From: CAVDRM01 sp963611355
Lineage (GTDB): Bacteria > Bacillota > Clostridia > Christensenellales > Aristaeellaceae
DNA: 64,000 bases
Assembly (NCBI GenBank): GCA_963611355.1
Contig: CAVDRM010000001.1
Location: forward strand, 62,001 to 126,000
Direction of reading: 5' to 3'
Program-made: the position numbers and the translations under genes
Notes under the pieces: generated by a model
What the model was told of the DNA's origin: nothing
Databases searched by the model: none
The model's input: only the letters and a program-made list of their open reading frames with translations
Shown: positions 33,550 to 42,028 of the stretch, in pieces
Layout of the letters: every line of letters starts with the position of its first letter
Position numbering within the stretch: position 1 is the first letter of the stretch

Positions 33550-35499
33550 TCACTCGGCCTTAAACAGCGTCTCGTAATGAACGATATTCGCGTACATATA
33601 CAGGTCGGCCCACACCAGGTCATCGGGATAATTCTTCAGGCCGGAGGTGACCAGATTGTAGTTGCCCGCGCTCTGCAGGTAGGCGATGGTCCACAGGTTC
33701 GCCTTATGGATTTCGTAAATCTCCAGGTTATAGGCTTCTCTTTCTGCGGTGTCGGGGGTCGCCGCCCACTTTTCATAGATTTCAATCAGCTTCGCCATAT
33801 CGCCGGTAGGCTCAATGCCGCTTGCGCCCTTGGTGCCGTACCAGGTGCCGAAGTCACCGTACCACTCGGCAGACTGAATAATCGGAACAAAGGGAGCGAC
33901 GCGGTCGGCCATGGACACGCCGCCGATGTTGGTATGGGGCTGAATGACGGCAGTCCAGTCGTTGTTATCGATTTCCATGTCAAACGTGGCCATTTCGTAT
34001 TCCTTCCAGGCAGTCTTGATGCCGACGGCATTGTAATACTGCTCCAGAATCGGATACTGGTCAACGGCGCCGGAATCCAGATAGCCGTAGAAGGTCAGCA
34101 GGAAGTCGGAGCCGTCGGCAAAATCATAGAAGCCGTCGCTGCCCATGACCAGGCCGCACTCCTCCAGCAGGCTCTTGGCCGTCTTGACATCATACTCGGT
34201 CCACTTGTTAATCCACTCTTCATCATAGCCGAAGTTGCCGACCTGAGGAGCGGACTGACCGGGCTCCAGGAAGCCGTCCCACAGCAGCTCGGACAACTCT
34301 TTGCGGTCAACGGCGATGGAAATGGCATGGCGGAAATTGATGTTGTTGAACAGCTGCGCGTAGTTGCTGTCCTTGTGGGTATAATTGAAGGTGACATTCA
34401 CGGTGCCCCAGTCCGTGCTGGCGAAGGTGCGCAGAACGGCGGCGCCGCCCATATCGGCAAGGATAGGCGCGATGTCGGCGATGTTGACGTTCAGAATATC
34501 CACCTCGCCGGAACGGAACATCAGCTGATCCTGGCCGGCCTCAGAGGTCTTGGTATACACAATGCCGTCGCAGTAAGGAAGCTGCTGACCGGCCGTGTCC
34601 ACCTTCCAGTAGTAAATGTTGCGGTCCAGATGGCAGACGGAGCTGCTGTTGGTCTCGCCCGCTCTCAGGACGAAGGAGTTGACCGTGGGAAGGCCGCCGA
34701 TGTTCCAGAAATTATAGGCAACCGCCTTCCCCAAATCCTTGATGGTCGCCTTGTCAACGCCCTTGGCCAAGGCATTTGCAAGCACCGCTTCGTTGGACAG
34801 ACCGGTATCTTCCCAATATTCGTTCTCCACATAGATGGAGGAGGGAATCAGGTCGGCAAGCCAGTGAGAAGGAGCCCAGCACCACTTGAAGTCGCCATGC
34901 TCGATGAAGTCGGCGGGATACTTGGCCGTGTCGAATGTCCATGTGACGGTGTAGTCGTCGACCTTTTTCAGCGCGGCGTAATTGCCGGTCTCTTTGTCGA
35001 TGAGGGCGGCCCAGCTCGCCTTGGAGTCAAAGTTGGTGAGGTGGCACATATAGTACCAGAAGGTGATGTCATCGGCGTTGAAATCGTTGCCGTCGGACCA
35101 CTTCATGCCTTCGCGCAGATAGAAGGTCCAGACGGTGTAGTCTTCGTTATGCTCATAGTTCTTGATAACGTTGGGATAATAGGACCCGTCCGTATCGCGG
35201 CGGATGATGGTCTCCAGCGTGGGTCTGGATAAATCCCAGGAGCCGCCGCCGCCGACCAGATTAATCGTGCCGCCGTACGTGCCGACCGCAAGCTCGCCGC
35301 CGGTGGCGTCAAGCTTTGAGACGAAGATATCTTCCGCAGCAGGCAGACGTTCCTCTACCTTGCCGTAGGTGCCCAGCGCCGTGATGGCGGGCGCCTCGGA
35401 GTAGGCTGCAGGGGCTTCGGCTGCTAAAGCCGTCGGGACAAAGGCCGCGGCAGTCAGAACCATTGTCAGAGCCAGAAGCAGAGCTGTTAGCTTCTTCAT
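33550..35499 (-). CDS. Extracellular solute-binding protein, family 5 (Opp/Dpp type)
   Basis: 649 residues. Signal peptide MKKLTALLLALTMVLTAAAF ends in TALAAEAP with no cysteine, so it lacks a lipobox and membrane anchoring is not obvious. The mature part has the SBP_bac_5 pattern WTFYLREGMKWSDGNDFNADDITFWYY and INFRHAISIAVDRKELSELLWDGFLEPGQS. Family-5 proteins bind peptides but many bind oligosaccharides; the pathway genes behind it favour an oligosaccharide. First gene of the long operon, with GGGAGG upstream and a promoter at 35563-35590. Confidence 0.9.
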   Translation of the reverse strand: MKKLTALLLALTMVLTAAAFVPTALAAEAPAAYSEAPAITALGTYGKVEERLPAAEDIFVSKLDATGGELAVGTYGGTINLVGGGGSWDLSRPTLETIIRRDTDGSYYPNVIKNYEHNEDYTVWTFYLREGMKWSDGNDFNADDITFWYYMCHLTNFDSKASWAALIDKETGNYAALKKVDDYTVTWTFDTAKYPADFIEHGDFKWCWAPSHWLADLIPSSIYVENEYWEDTGLSNEAVLANALAKGVDKATIKDLGKAVAYNFWNIGGLPTVNSFVLRAGETNSSSVCHLDRNIYYWKVDTAGQQLPYCDGIVYTKTSEAGQDQLMFRSGEVDILNVNIADIAPILADMGGAAVLRTFASTDWGTVNVTFNYTHKDSNYAQLFNNINFRHAISIAVDRKELSELLWDGFLEPGQSAPQVGNFGYDEEWINKWTEYDVKTAKSLLEECGLVMGSDGFYDFADGSDFLLTFYGYLDSGAVDQYPILEQYYNAVGIKTAWKEYEMATFDMEIDNNDWTAVIQPHTNIGGVSMADRVAPFVPIIQSAEWYGDFGTWYGTKGASGIEPTGDMAKLIEIYEKWAATPDTAEREAYNLEIYEIHKANLWTIAYLQSAGNYNLVTSGLKNYPDDLVWADLYMYANIVHYETLFKAE

Positions 35500-35532
35500 G
35501 TTTGCGTTCCTCCCAAATTATGTTTTACGTTC

Positions 35533-35548
35533 AAGAATACGCATTCTT
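35533..35548. promoter_or_regulatory. Candidate operator, inverted repeat
   Basis: AAGAAT-ACGC-ATTCTT, six-base perfect arms, 15 bases downstream of the -10 box of the long operon and 34 bases before the binding-protein start codon. Suitable position for a repressor site in the leader; the regulator is unknown. Confidence 0.4.
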
Positions 35549-35562
35549 AAACTCTGATTATT

Positions 35563-35590
35563 ATTATACAGATTTCACAGAAAAAGTCTA
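35563..35590 (-). promoter_or_regulatory. Promoter of the 23.5-kb importer/iol/kdu operon
   Basis: Leftward -35 TAGACT (35590-35585), 16-base spacer, -10 TATAAT (35568-35563, perfect), 64 bases before the binding-protein ATG. It is the only good promoter I found for the array. Confidence 0.6.
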
Positions 35591-35862
35591 CGCATATTAT
35601 GTCTTTTTTTGAAAAACTTTATTGCATTTCAAGCTTTTTTGGGACATGTATATTTCCCTTTTTCCGCCGTTGCGCCTGTCCATACGCCTTCTTTCGCACG
35701 CAGCGCATGGATGGTCTGTCCGTGAAACGATTCTCTCGGCACAATATTGATGAAATCGAAATTGTGTGCTACACTTATAATGCAATACATTTAGGGAAGG
35801 CGCTTAAGCATCGGCATGCCGCAGCGCCGGCGATGAAAAAACAACGCTGGGAGAGACGGCCT

Positions 35863-36768
35863 ATGTTTCTGAATAACTTGCTGTACTACGAAGATAAATA
35901 TGCCATTCACGTGAATGAAGAAAACGACGGCCTCTTCTATTATTTCGACTATGACGTCCGCAGCGCGGCCATCAACATGGAGTTCCAGCATTTTCATTCC
36001 TTTTACGAGCTGTGCATTCCGCTCTATCCGAACGTAGTGCATTTTATCGAGGGCATTCCCTATGAGATTCAGCCCTTTGATATTGTCGGCATTTCTCCGG
36101 CCAAGCTGCACAAAACGCAGTATCCGAACGGCAGACCCTGCAAGCGGCTCATCATTCAGTTTAATATCCCTTCCCATGTGTCGGGTCTGTCAAACGAGTA
36201 CGAACAGCTGCTGGGAATTTTTGACCGGAAGGTGCCCATATTCCGTTTTGATTCGGAATTGCAGCGGCGGCTCTACGGAAAAATCAACGACATCTATTTT
36301 CTCTCCGCAAAGGCGGACCCGATGCGCAATTTAATCATTCACCAGAAATTTATCGAATTTCTGATTCTGCTGTTTCTGAACAAGGACAGCAATATCTACA
36401 AAAAAGAAACCATCCTGTCTGAGCTGGAGCAGAAGATATATACGGTCGCGGGCTGTATTCACGCGCTTTACCCCGAAAATTTAAGCCTGGAAAAACTGGC
36501 GGAGCTGCACAATATCAGCTCCAGCTATCTGTCGCACCGCTTTAAAGACGTCACCGGCTTTTCCGTCACGGATTATATTCAGATGACCAGGGTCCGCAAC
36601 GTTCAGGCCATTCTGATTAACACGGACATCCCCATCACTGAAATCCCCTCCCTGTGCGGCTTTAACAGCTTCTCCCAGTTCAATCGGGTGTTCAGAAAGT
36701 ACATCGGCGTTTCTCCCTCGCTGTACAGAAAGGAAAAACGAATACAGCATTCGGAATCCGCAACATAA
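35863..36768 (+). CDS. AraC family transcriptional regulator
   Basis: 301 residues from the ATG at 35863 (GGGAGAG 8 bases upstream); the frame is open 88 codons further upstream but without ribosome site or protein-like sequence. N-terminal sensor domain with FQHFHSFYELCIPLYPNVVHFIEG and IQPFDIVGISPAKLHKT (cupin-like), C-terminal AraC helices LAELHNISSSYLSHRFKDVTGFSV and ITEIPSLCGFNSFSQFNRVFRKYIGVSPS. It diverges from the importer operon and is its likely sugar-sensing regulator. Confidence 0.88.
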   Translation: MFLNNLLYYEDKYAIHVNEENDGLFYYFDYDVRSAAINMEFQHFHSFYELCIPLYPNVVHFIEGIPYEIQPFDIVGISPAKLHKTQYPNGRPCKRLIIQFNIPSHVSGLSNEYEQLLGIFDRKVPIFRFDSELQRRLYGKINDIYFLSAKADPMRNLIIHQKFIEFLILLFLNKDSNIYKKETILSELEQKIYTVAGCIHALYPENLSLEKLAELHNISSSYLSHRFKDVTGFSVTDYIQMTRVRNVQAILINTDIPITEIPSLCGFNSFSQFNRVFRKYIGVSPSLYRKEKRIQHSESAT

Positions 36769-36874
36769 AACGGCGTCATATGCATGCAGAAAGGCCGTTC
36801 AATTGCCAAAAACCCGATTCGCATCATTTCTGATTCCGCTTCTTTCGGGCGCGTCGGCGCGTCCGATAAAACAA

Positions 36875-36903
36875 TGGACAAAACAGCGAAATTATGCTAT
36901 GAT
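36875..36903 (+). promoter_or_regulatory. Promoter of the radical SAM/mut operon
   Basis: -35 TGGACA (36875-36880), 17-base spacer, -10 TATGAT (36898-36903), 42 bases before the TTG start of the first gene. Both boxes match 5 of 6. Confidence 0.65.
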
Positions 36904-36944
36904 TCAGTTTGGTTTTTTTATGACGCAACAGGAGGTATCTTCCT

Positions 36945-38795
36945 TTGAACGAGGCGCAAAACGCTCTGCTGGAAAGGCTGCTGGAAACGGTGGAAAAGCC
37001 GGCGCGGTACATCGGCGGAGAGATGAACACGGCCGTGAAAGCGTGGGAGCAGACGGACATCCGCTTTGCCTTCTGCTTTCCCGATACGTACGAAATCGGC
37101 ATGTCGCACCTGGGCATCAAAATCCTGTATGAAATCATCAACAATCTCCCCTATGCCCTGTGCGAGAGGGTCTATATGCCGTGGGTCGATATGGCCGATG
37201 CCCTGCGAAGGAACGGGCTGCCCCTGTTTTCCATCGAGTCCAGAACGCCCGTCCGCAGTTTTGATGTGGTCGGCTTTACCCTGCAATATGAAATGAGCTT
37301 CACCAACATCCTGGAAATGCTGGATTTATCCGGCATTCCCGTCTACGCCGAGGAACGCGGCGAGGATTTCCCGCTCGTCATCGCCGGCGGCCCCTGCGCC
37401 TGCAATCCTGAGCCGTTAGCGCCCTTTATGGACGCCTTTCAAATCGGCGACGGCGAGGAAATGATGGTGGATTTTCTGGACACCCTGCGCGCCTGCAAGG
37501 CAGAGGGGCTTTCCAAGCGCGAGACCCTGCGCCGCTTAGCCGCCATTGACGGCGTATATGTCCCCTGCTTTTATCGGACGGACTACAACGAGGACGGCAC
37601 AATCAGGGCGTTTTACCCGACCGAAGAGGGCATCAAGCCGACCGTGCGGCGGCGCTTCCTCAGGGATTTTTCCAATGCCGCCGCGCCGACCGCCATCCCC
37701 GTCCCCTATACGGACATCGTGCATGACCGCATCGTGCTGGAAATCATGCGCGGCTGCACCCGCGGCTGCCGCTTCTGTCAGGCAGGCATGGTATACCGCC
37801 CCGTGCGGGAGCGCTCGATGGAACGTGTCTTGGAGCTGGCGGATAAGCTGGAGGCGGCGACCGGCTATGAGGAAATGTCCCTTTCCTCCCTCTCCAGCGG
37901 CGACTATTCCTGCCTGCCGGAGCTGATTACCGCGCTGATGGAGCGCTATAAGGAAAAGCGCGTCAGCATTTCCCTGCCCTCCATGCGCATCGACAACATC
38001 GTCAAGCAATCCCTGGAGGAGACCACAAAGGTTAAAAAGAGCGGGCTGACGCTCGCTCCCGAAGCGGGCACACAAAGGCTGCGCGACGTCATCAACAAGG
38101 GCGTGACTGAGGAGGATTTAATCCGCGCCGTCACGGATGCCTTTGAATGCGGCTGGAGCAGCGTGAAGCTGTACTTCATGACGGGGCTTCCGACGGAGAC
38201 GGACGAGGACCTGCGCGGCATTGCCGACCTTGCCCGCAAAGTGATCGCCTGCTATTTCGGCCTGCCCAAGGACAAGCGGGCGCGGGGGCTGCGCGTCACC
38301 TGCAGCGCCTCCGTGTTTGTCCCCAAGCCCTTCACGCCCTTCCAATGGGTCGGTCAGGACGAAATCCCCGTTGTAGTTGAAAAGCAGAAGGCGCTGCGCG
38401 AATATCTGAACATCCGCGGCGTGACCTTTAACTGGCATGAGCCGGAGCTTTCCATGCTGGAGGCATGCCTTGCCCGCGGCGACCGCCGCATGGCCGAAGT
38501 CATCTTCACTGCATGGAAAAGCGGCTGCCGTCTGGACGGCTGGAACGAGCATTTCAAGTTTGACGCCTGGCTGGACGCCTTTAAAGCATGCGGCTTGGAC
38601 ACGCATTTTTACGCCAACCGCGTGCGAGGCTATGACGAAATCCTCCCGTGGGACTTTGTGGACATGGGCGTCGCCAAGGCGTTCCTCAAGCGCGAGGCGA
38701 AAAAGGCGGAGCGCGGCGAAACGACCCGCGACTGCCGTCACGGCTGCAACGGCTGCGGCATTCAGAAGTTAGAAGGGGTGTGTACCTACGCATGA
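36945..38795 (+). CDS. B12-binding domain radical SAM protein, TIGR03960 family
   Basis: 616 residues, TTG start with AGGAGG 9 bases upstream. N-terminal cobalamin-binding-like domain (FPDTYEIGMSHLGIKILYEI, VVGFTLQYEMSFTNILEML), central radical SAM domain with the [4Fe-4S] cysteines in MRGCTRGCRFCQAG about residue 268, followed by SLSSLSSGDYSCLPEL and a C-terminal CRHGCNGCGIQ cysteine cluster. The family always accompanies a DUF2344 protein, here overlapping by 4 bases. Its substrate is not established; the link with RNase E/G and ribosomal genes suggests an RNA or ribosome modification. Confidence 0.9.
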   Translation: MNEAQNALLERLLETVEKPARYIGGEMNTAVKAWEQTDIRFAFCFPDTYEIGMSHLGIKILYEIINNLPYALCERVYMPWVDMADALRRNGLPLFSIESRTPVRSFDVVGFTLQYEMSFTNILEMLDLSGIPVYAEERGEDFPLVIAGGPCACNPEPLAPFMDAFQIGDGEEMMVDFLDTLRACKAEGLSKRETLRRLAAIDGVYVPCFYRTDYNEDGTIRAFYPTEEGIKPTVRRRFLRDFSNAAAPTAIPVPYTDIVHDRIVLEIMRGCTRGCRFCQAGMVYRPVRERSMERVLELADKLEAATGYEEMSLSSLSSGDYSCLPELITALMERYKEKRVSISLPSMRIDNIVKQSLEETTKVKKSGLTLAPEAGTQRLRDVINKGVTEEDLIRAVTDAFECGWSSVKLYFMTGLPTETDEDLRGIADLARKVIACYFGLPKDKRARGLRVTCSASVFVPKPFTPFQWVGQDEIPVVVEKQKALREYLNIRGVTFNWHEPELSMLEACLARGDRRMAEVIFTAWKSGCRLDGWNEHFKFDAWLDAFKACGLDTHFYANRVRGYDEILPWDFVDMGVAKAFLKREAKKAERGETTRDCRHGCNGCGIQKLEGVCTYA

Positions 38796-39451
38796 AGATG
38801 CTGGTTGTTTTTGAAAAGGGCGACCGGCTGCGGCATATCGGGCACTTGGATTTGCTGCGCACCATGCAGCGCGCCCTGCGGCGGAGCGACCTGCCGCTTC
38901 AGTATTCACAGGGCTTTAACCCGCATATTCTGCTGAATTTCGCCGCTCCCCTGTCCGTCGGCATGCCGGGCAGACGGGAGATTATGGAGGTGCCCGTCAG
39001 CCGGGACATTTCCGCCGCACAATTCGTCGAGCAGCTTGCAAAGGCCCTCCCGCCGGACTTAAAATGCCTGTCCGCACGGGTCGTGGACGACCGTCATCCC
39101 GCGCCGATGGCGCTGCTCAAGGCGGCCATCTATGAAATCCTCCCGGAAAACGGCGAAGCGCTGCTGGATGCCGTCCCCCGTTATTTGGCGCAGAAGGAAA
39201 TCCCCGCCGTCCGCAAGACCAAGACGGGCGAAAAGCCCTGCGACCTGCGGCCGATGATTTATGAATTAAAGGTCGAGGACGGCAGGCTCATGGCGATGCT
39301 TTCCTTGTGCGAGGCTGCCACCTGCAAGCCCGACCTGCTCCTGACCTCGCTTTCCGCCTTTGCAGGGGTCGAAAAGCCGCGGGTCTACATCGTCCGCCGC
39401 CAGCTTCTGGGCGAATGGAACGGCATGCTCGTGCCGCTGGAGAATCTTTGA
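38792..39451 (+). CDS. Radical SAM-associated DUF2344 protein, TIGR03936 family
   Basis: 219 residues. Starts MKMLVVFEKGDRLRHIGHLDLLRTMQRALRRSDLPL, the hallmark of DUF2344, with the conserved YSQGFNPHILLNFAAPLSVG. ATG at 38792 overlaps the upstream stop (ATGA). In other genomes the domain is fused to or adjacent to the TIGR03960 protein, so they probably form a complex. The function is unknown. Confidence 0.9.
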   Translation: MKMLVVFEKGDRLRHIGHLDLLRTMQRALRRSDLPLQYSQGFNPHILLNFAAPLSVGMPGRREIMEVPVSRDISAAQFVEQLAKALPPDLKCLSARVVDDRHPAPMALLKAAIYEILPENGEALLDAVPRYLAQKEIPAVRKTKTGEKPCDLRPMIYELKVEDGRLMAMLSLCEAATCKPDLLLTSLSAFAGVEKPRVYIVRRQLLGEWNGMLVPLENL

Positions 39452-39452
39452 T

Positions 39453-40619
39453 ATGCGCCTGCTTCTCATTCAAAAAACGGGCGTGCTGACCGAGGCGGCG
39501 CTGCTGGAAGACAGAAAGCTGGTCGACTGCCGAAAGGAAATCGAGGGCGGCATCGCGGCGGAGCAGCTTTATGCGGGCGTTGTCGAGCGCGTCGTCTCCG
39601 GCATGAATGCTGCCTTTGTGCGCCTGACGAATCGGGAAAACGGCTTTCTGCCGCTCAGTGAAGCGAAGCAAAAGCCGAAGGCCGGCGACACCGTGCTGGT
39701 GCAGGTCAAAAAGCCGCCCGTCCAACAAAAGGCCGCCTACCTCACACAGGACATTGCCCTGGCCGCCGATACGGTGATTTTGCTGCCCGCCTCCTCTTTC
39801 TGCTCCGTCTCCCAAAAGATGGATGATGCCCAAGAGCGGGCTGCGCTTTTAAACAAAGCCAAAGCGCTTGCGCCGAGCGGCATGGGGCTTGTCATGCGCA
39901 GCGCGGCGCTCAACGCTTCCGAGGAAGCGCTTCAGACGGCCGTTCAGACGCTTGTGACGCGCTGGCAGAGGATACAGGATATTCTCCCCACCCTGCGCCC
40001 GCCCTGCCCCATTCCGCAGGAAATGAGCCTCGCGGAGCGTTTTTTGCGGGACTGCGAAGCGGCGGGCGAAACAATCGACGGCGTTATTGTCAATGACGAA
40101 GTCCTCTGCCCCGCACGCCTCCGAGCGGTGTCCCGCGTTGCCGAGCATCCCTTTGATTTATACGGCGTCCGCGAGCAGCTCCGTAAGGCGCTGTCCCGCC
40201 GCGTATGGCTCAAATCCGGCGGCTTTCTGGTCATTGACCCCTGCGAGGCGCTGACCGTGATTGACGTCAACAGCGGCAAATTCACGGGCGGCAAGTCCGG
40301 CAGCGAGGAGACCTTTTTCAAAACCAATCTGGAGGCCGTTTCCGAAATTGCGCGGCTGATGCGCCTGCGCGGCATGGGCGGCATCGTGCTGGCGGACTTT
40401 ATCGACATGGCGTCCGAAGCGCACCGTGAAGCGCTGCTTTCCGTCATGCGGAACGCATTAAAGCACGACCCCGTCAAATGCGTGGTGCACGGCTTCACAT
40501 CCCTTGGGCTGCTAGAAATGACCCGCAAAAAAATGAGCGAGGCTCTGCAAGCCGAGCATTCCATGCTCTGCCCGCTTTGCGGCGGAACGGGCATCAGGCA
40601 AGAGGAAGCAACAAAATGA
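39453..40619 (+). CDS. rng: Ribonuclease E/G family protein
   Basis: 388 residues, short, RNase G-like. N-terminal S1 RNA-binding domain (IAAEQLYAGVVERVVSGMNAAFVRL), then the catalytic DVNSGKFTGGKSG with the metal-binding Asp near residue 270 and VLADFIDM with the second Asp near residue 311. The C-terminus CPLCGGTGI holds the CPxC zinc-link cysteines that make the dimer. It lacks the long E. coli RNase E tail. It begins two bases after the DUF2344 stop and overlaps miaB by 4 bases. Confidence 0.9.
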   Translation: MRLLLIQKTGVLTEAALLEDRKLVDCRKEIEGGIAAEQLYAGVVERVVSGMNAAFVRLTNRENGFLPLSEAKQKPKAGDTVLVQVKKPPVQQKAAYLTQDIALAADTVILLPASSFCSVSQKMDDAQERAALLNKAKALAPSGMGLVMRSAALNASEEALQTAVQTLVTRWQRIQDILPTLRPPCPIPQEMSLAERFLRDCEAAGETIDGVIVNDEVLCPARLRAVSRVAEHPFDLYGVREQLRKALSRRVWLKSGGFLVIDPCEALTVIDVNSGKFTGGKSGSEETFFKTNLEAVSEIARLMRLRGMGGIVLADFIDMASEAHREALLSVMRNALKHDPVKCVVHGFTSLGLLEMTRKKMSEALQAEHSMLCPLCGGTGIRQEEATK

Positions 40620-42022
40620 ACAAAGAAACCCGAAAAATCCCGGAAGCGGAAATGGCTGTGCAGCGCGAATACATGCGCCGTTTTGCGGCTCTTTCCGAGC
40701 GCCCGCGCACCTACCACATCGTCACCTATGGCTGCCAGATGAACGCGCACGATTCCGAAAAGCTGGCGGGCATTTTGGAGGAAATGGGGATGACCGCCGC
40801 CAAGGAGCGCGAGGAGGCGGACTTTGTCCTGCACAACACCTGCTGCATCCGCGACAATGCGGAGCGCAAGGCGCTGGGCAATGTGACATGGCTCAAGGAA
40901 ATCAAAAAAAAGCGCCCCGATATGCTCATCGGCGTGTGCGGCTGTATGGTGCAGGAGGAGGGCATGGCGGAAAAGCTGCTGCGCCGGTATCCCTTTGTGG
41001 ACGTCGCCTTCGGAACGGGCAATATTCACCGCCTGCCGGAGCTGCTGCTTCGCGCCGTAGAGACCTCGCGCCGCGTGGTGGCCGTGCCCCAAGAGCAAAG
41101 CACCCTGATTGAAGGGCTGCCCGTCCGCCGCGAAAGCGCTATCCAGGCGTATGTCACCGTGATGTACGGCTGCAATAATTTCTGCTCCTACTGCATCGTG
41201 CCGTATGTGCGCGGGCGGGAGCGCTCCAGAAGCGCGGCGGACATCCTGCGCGATATCGACGGGCTGGTGAAGGACGGCGTGAAGGAAATCATGCTGCTGG
41301 GGCAGAACGTCAATTCCTACGGAAATGATTTGGAGGGCGGGCTTTCGTTTGCCGAGCTCCTCCATGAAATCGAAAAGACGGGCATTCCGCGCATCCGCTT
41401 CATGACCTCCCATCCCAAAGATTTGTCCGATGCGCTGATTGAAGAAATTGCGCGGAACAAGGCCGTGCTGCGGCACTTCCATCTGCCCGTGCAGTCCGGC
41501 AGCAATGCCGTTTTACAGGCCATGAACCGCCGCTATACGCGGGAAAAATACCTTGACCGCGTTCATGCACTGCGCAGCGCCGTGCCGGACATCGGCATCA
41601 CGACCGATTTAATTGTCGGCTTTCCCGGCGAAACGGACGGGGACTTTGAGGATACTTTGGCGCTGGTGGATGAGGTGTCTTACGACAGCGCGTTCACCTT
41701 CATTTACAGCCCGCGCATCGGCACGGCGGCGGCGAAAATGCCCAATCAAATTCCCGCCGATGTGTCCGCCGAGCGCATCGAGCGGCTGATTGCCCTGCAG
41801 GAAAAAAAGACCGCGGAAGTATTTGCCGCCATGCTGGGAAAGACTGAGCAGGTTCTGGTCGTCGGTGCCTCCAAGCGCGATGCCGCCATGCTGACCGGCA
41901 AGGGCGGACGGAACATCAGCATCAATTTTTACGGAAACGAAAGCGACTTGGGGCAGATTGCGCCCGTCGTCATCACCTCCGCCGGCAAAACGACGCTGCG
42001 CGGCAGAAAAGAAGGAGAATGA
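40616..42022 (+). CDS. miaB: tRNA-2-methylthio-N6-dimethylallyladenosine synthase
   Basis: 468 residues. N-terminal methylthiotransferase domain with cysteines in YGCQMNAHDSE, NTCCIRDNA and GVCGCM, radical SAM cysteines in MYGCNNFCSYCIVPYVRGRERS near residue 190, and a C-terminal TRAM domain ending near GGRNISINFYG. It adds the methylthio group to i6A37 of tRNAs; miaA, making i6A, is in the same operon. ATG at 40616 chosen over an upstream in-frame start. Confidence 0.95.
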   Translation: MNKETRKIPEAEMAVQREYMRRFAALSERPRTYHIVTYGCQMNAHDSEKLAGILEEMGMTAAKEREEADFVLHNTCCIRDNAERKALGNVTWLKEIKKKRPDMLIGVCGCMVQEEGMAEKLLRRYPFVDVAFGTGNIHRLPELLLRAVETSRRVVAVPQEQSTLIEGLPVRRESAIQAYVTVMYGCNNFCSYCIVPYVRGRERSRSAADILRDIDGLVKDGVKEIMLLGQNVNSYGNDLEGGLSFAELLHEIEKTGIPRIRFMTSHPKDLSDALIEEIARNKAVLRHFHLPVQSGSNAVLQAMNRRYTREKYLDRVHALRSAVPDIGITTDLIVGFPGETDGDFEDTLALVDEVSYDSAFTFIYSPRIGTAAAKMPNQIPADVSAERIERLIALQEKKTAEVFAAMLGKTEQVLVVGASKRDAAMLTGKGGRNISINFYGNESDLGQIAPVVITSAGKTTLRGRKEGE

Positions 42023-42028
42023 CCCGAT

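Larger units (their letters stand above)
35500..35862. other. 363-base divergent control region of the iol/kdu operon
   Basis: Holds the leftward promoter of the importer operon, an inverted repeat, and the upstream region of the AraC gene, including an isolated TATAAT at 35776-35781 that could be its -10 box without a clear -35. An open frame runs rightward from 35599 into the AraC gene but has no ribosome site. Confidence 0.55.

Noticed and set aside
35599..35862. Longer N-terminus for the second AraC protein
   Set aside because: The 88 extra codons have no ribosome site and give a cysteine/phenylalanine-rich, non-conserved sequence; the ATG at 35863 has a proper site.
39944..41482. 512-codon leftward frame opposite rng and miaB
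   Set aside because: Exact antisense of two unmistakable genes.
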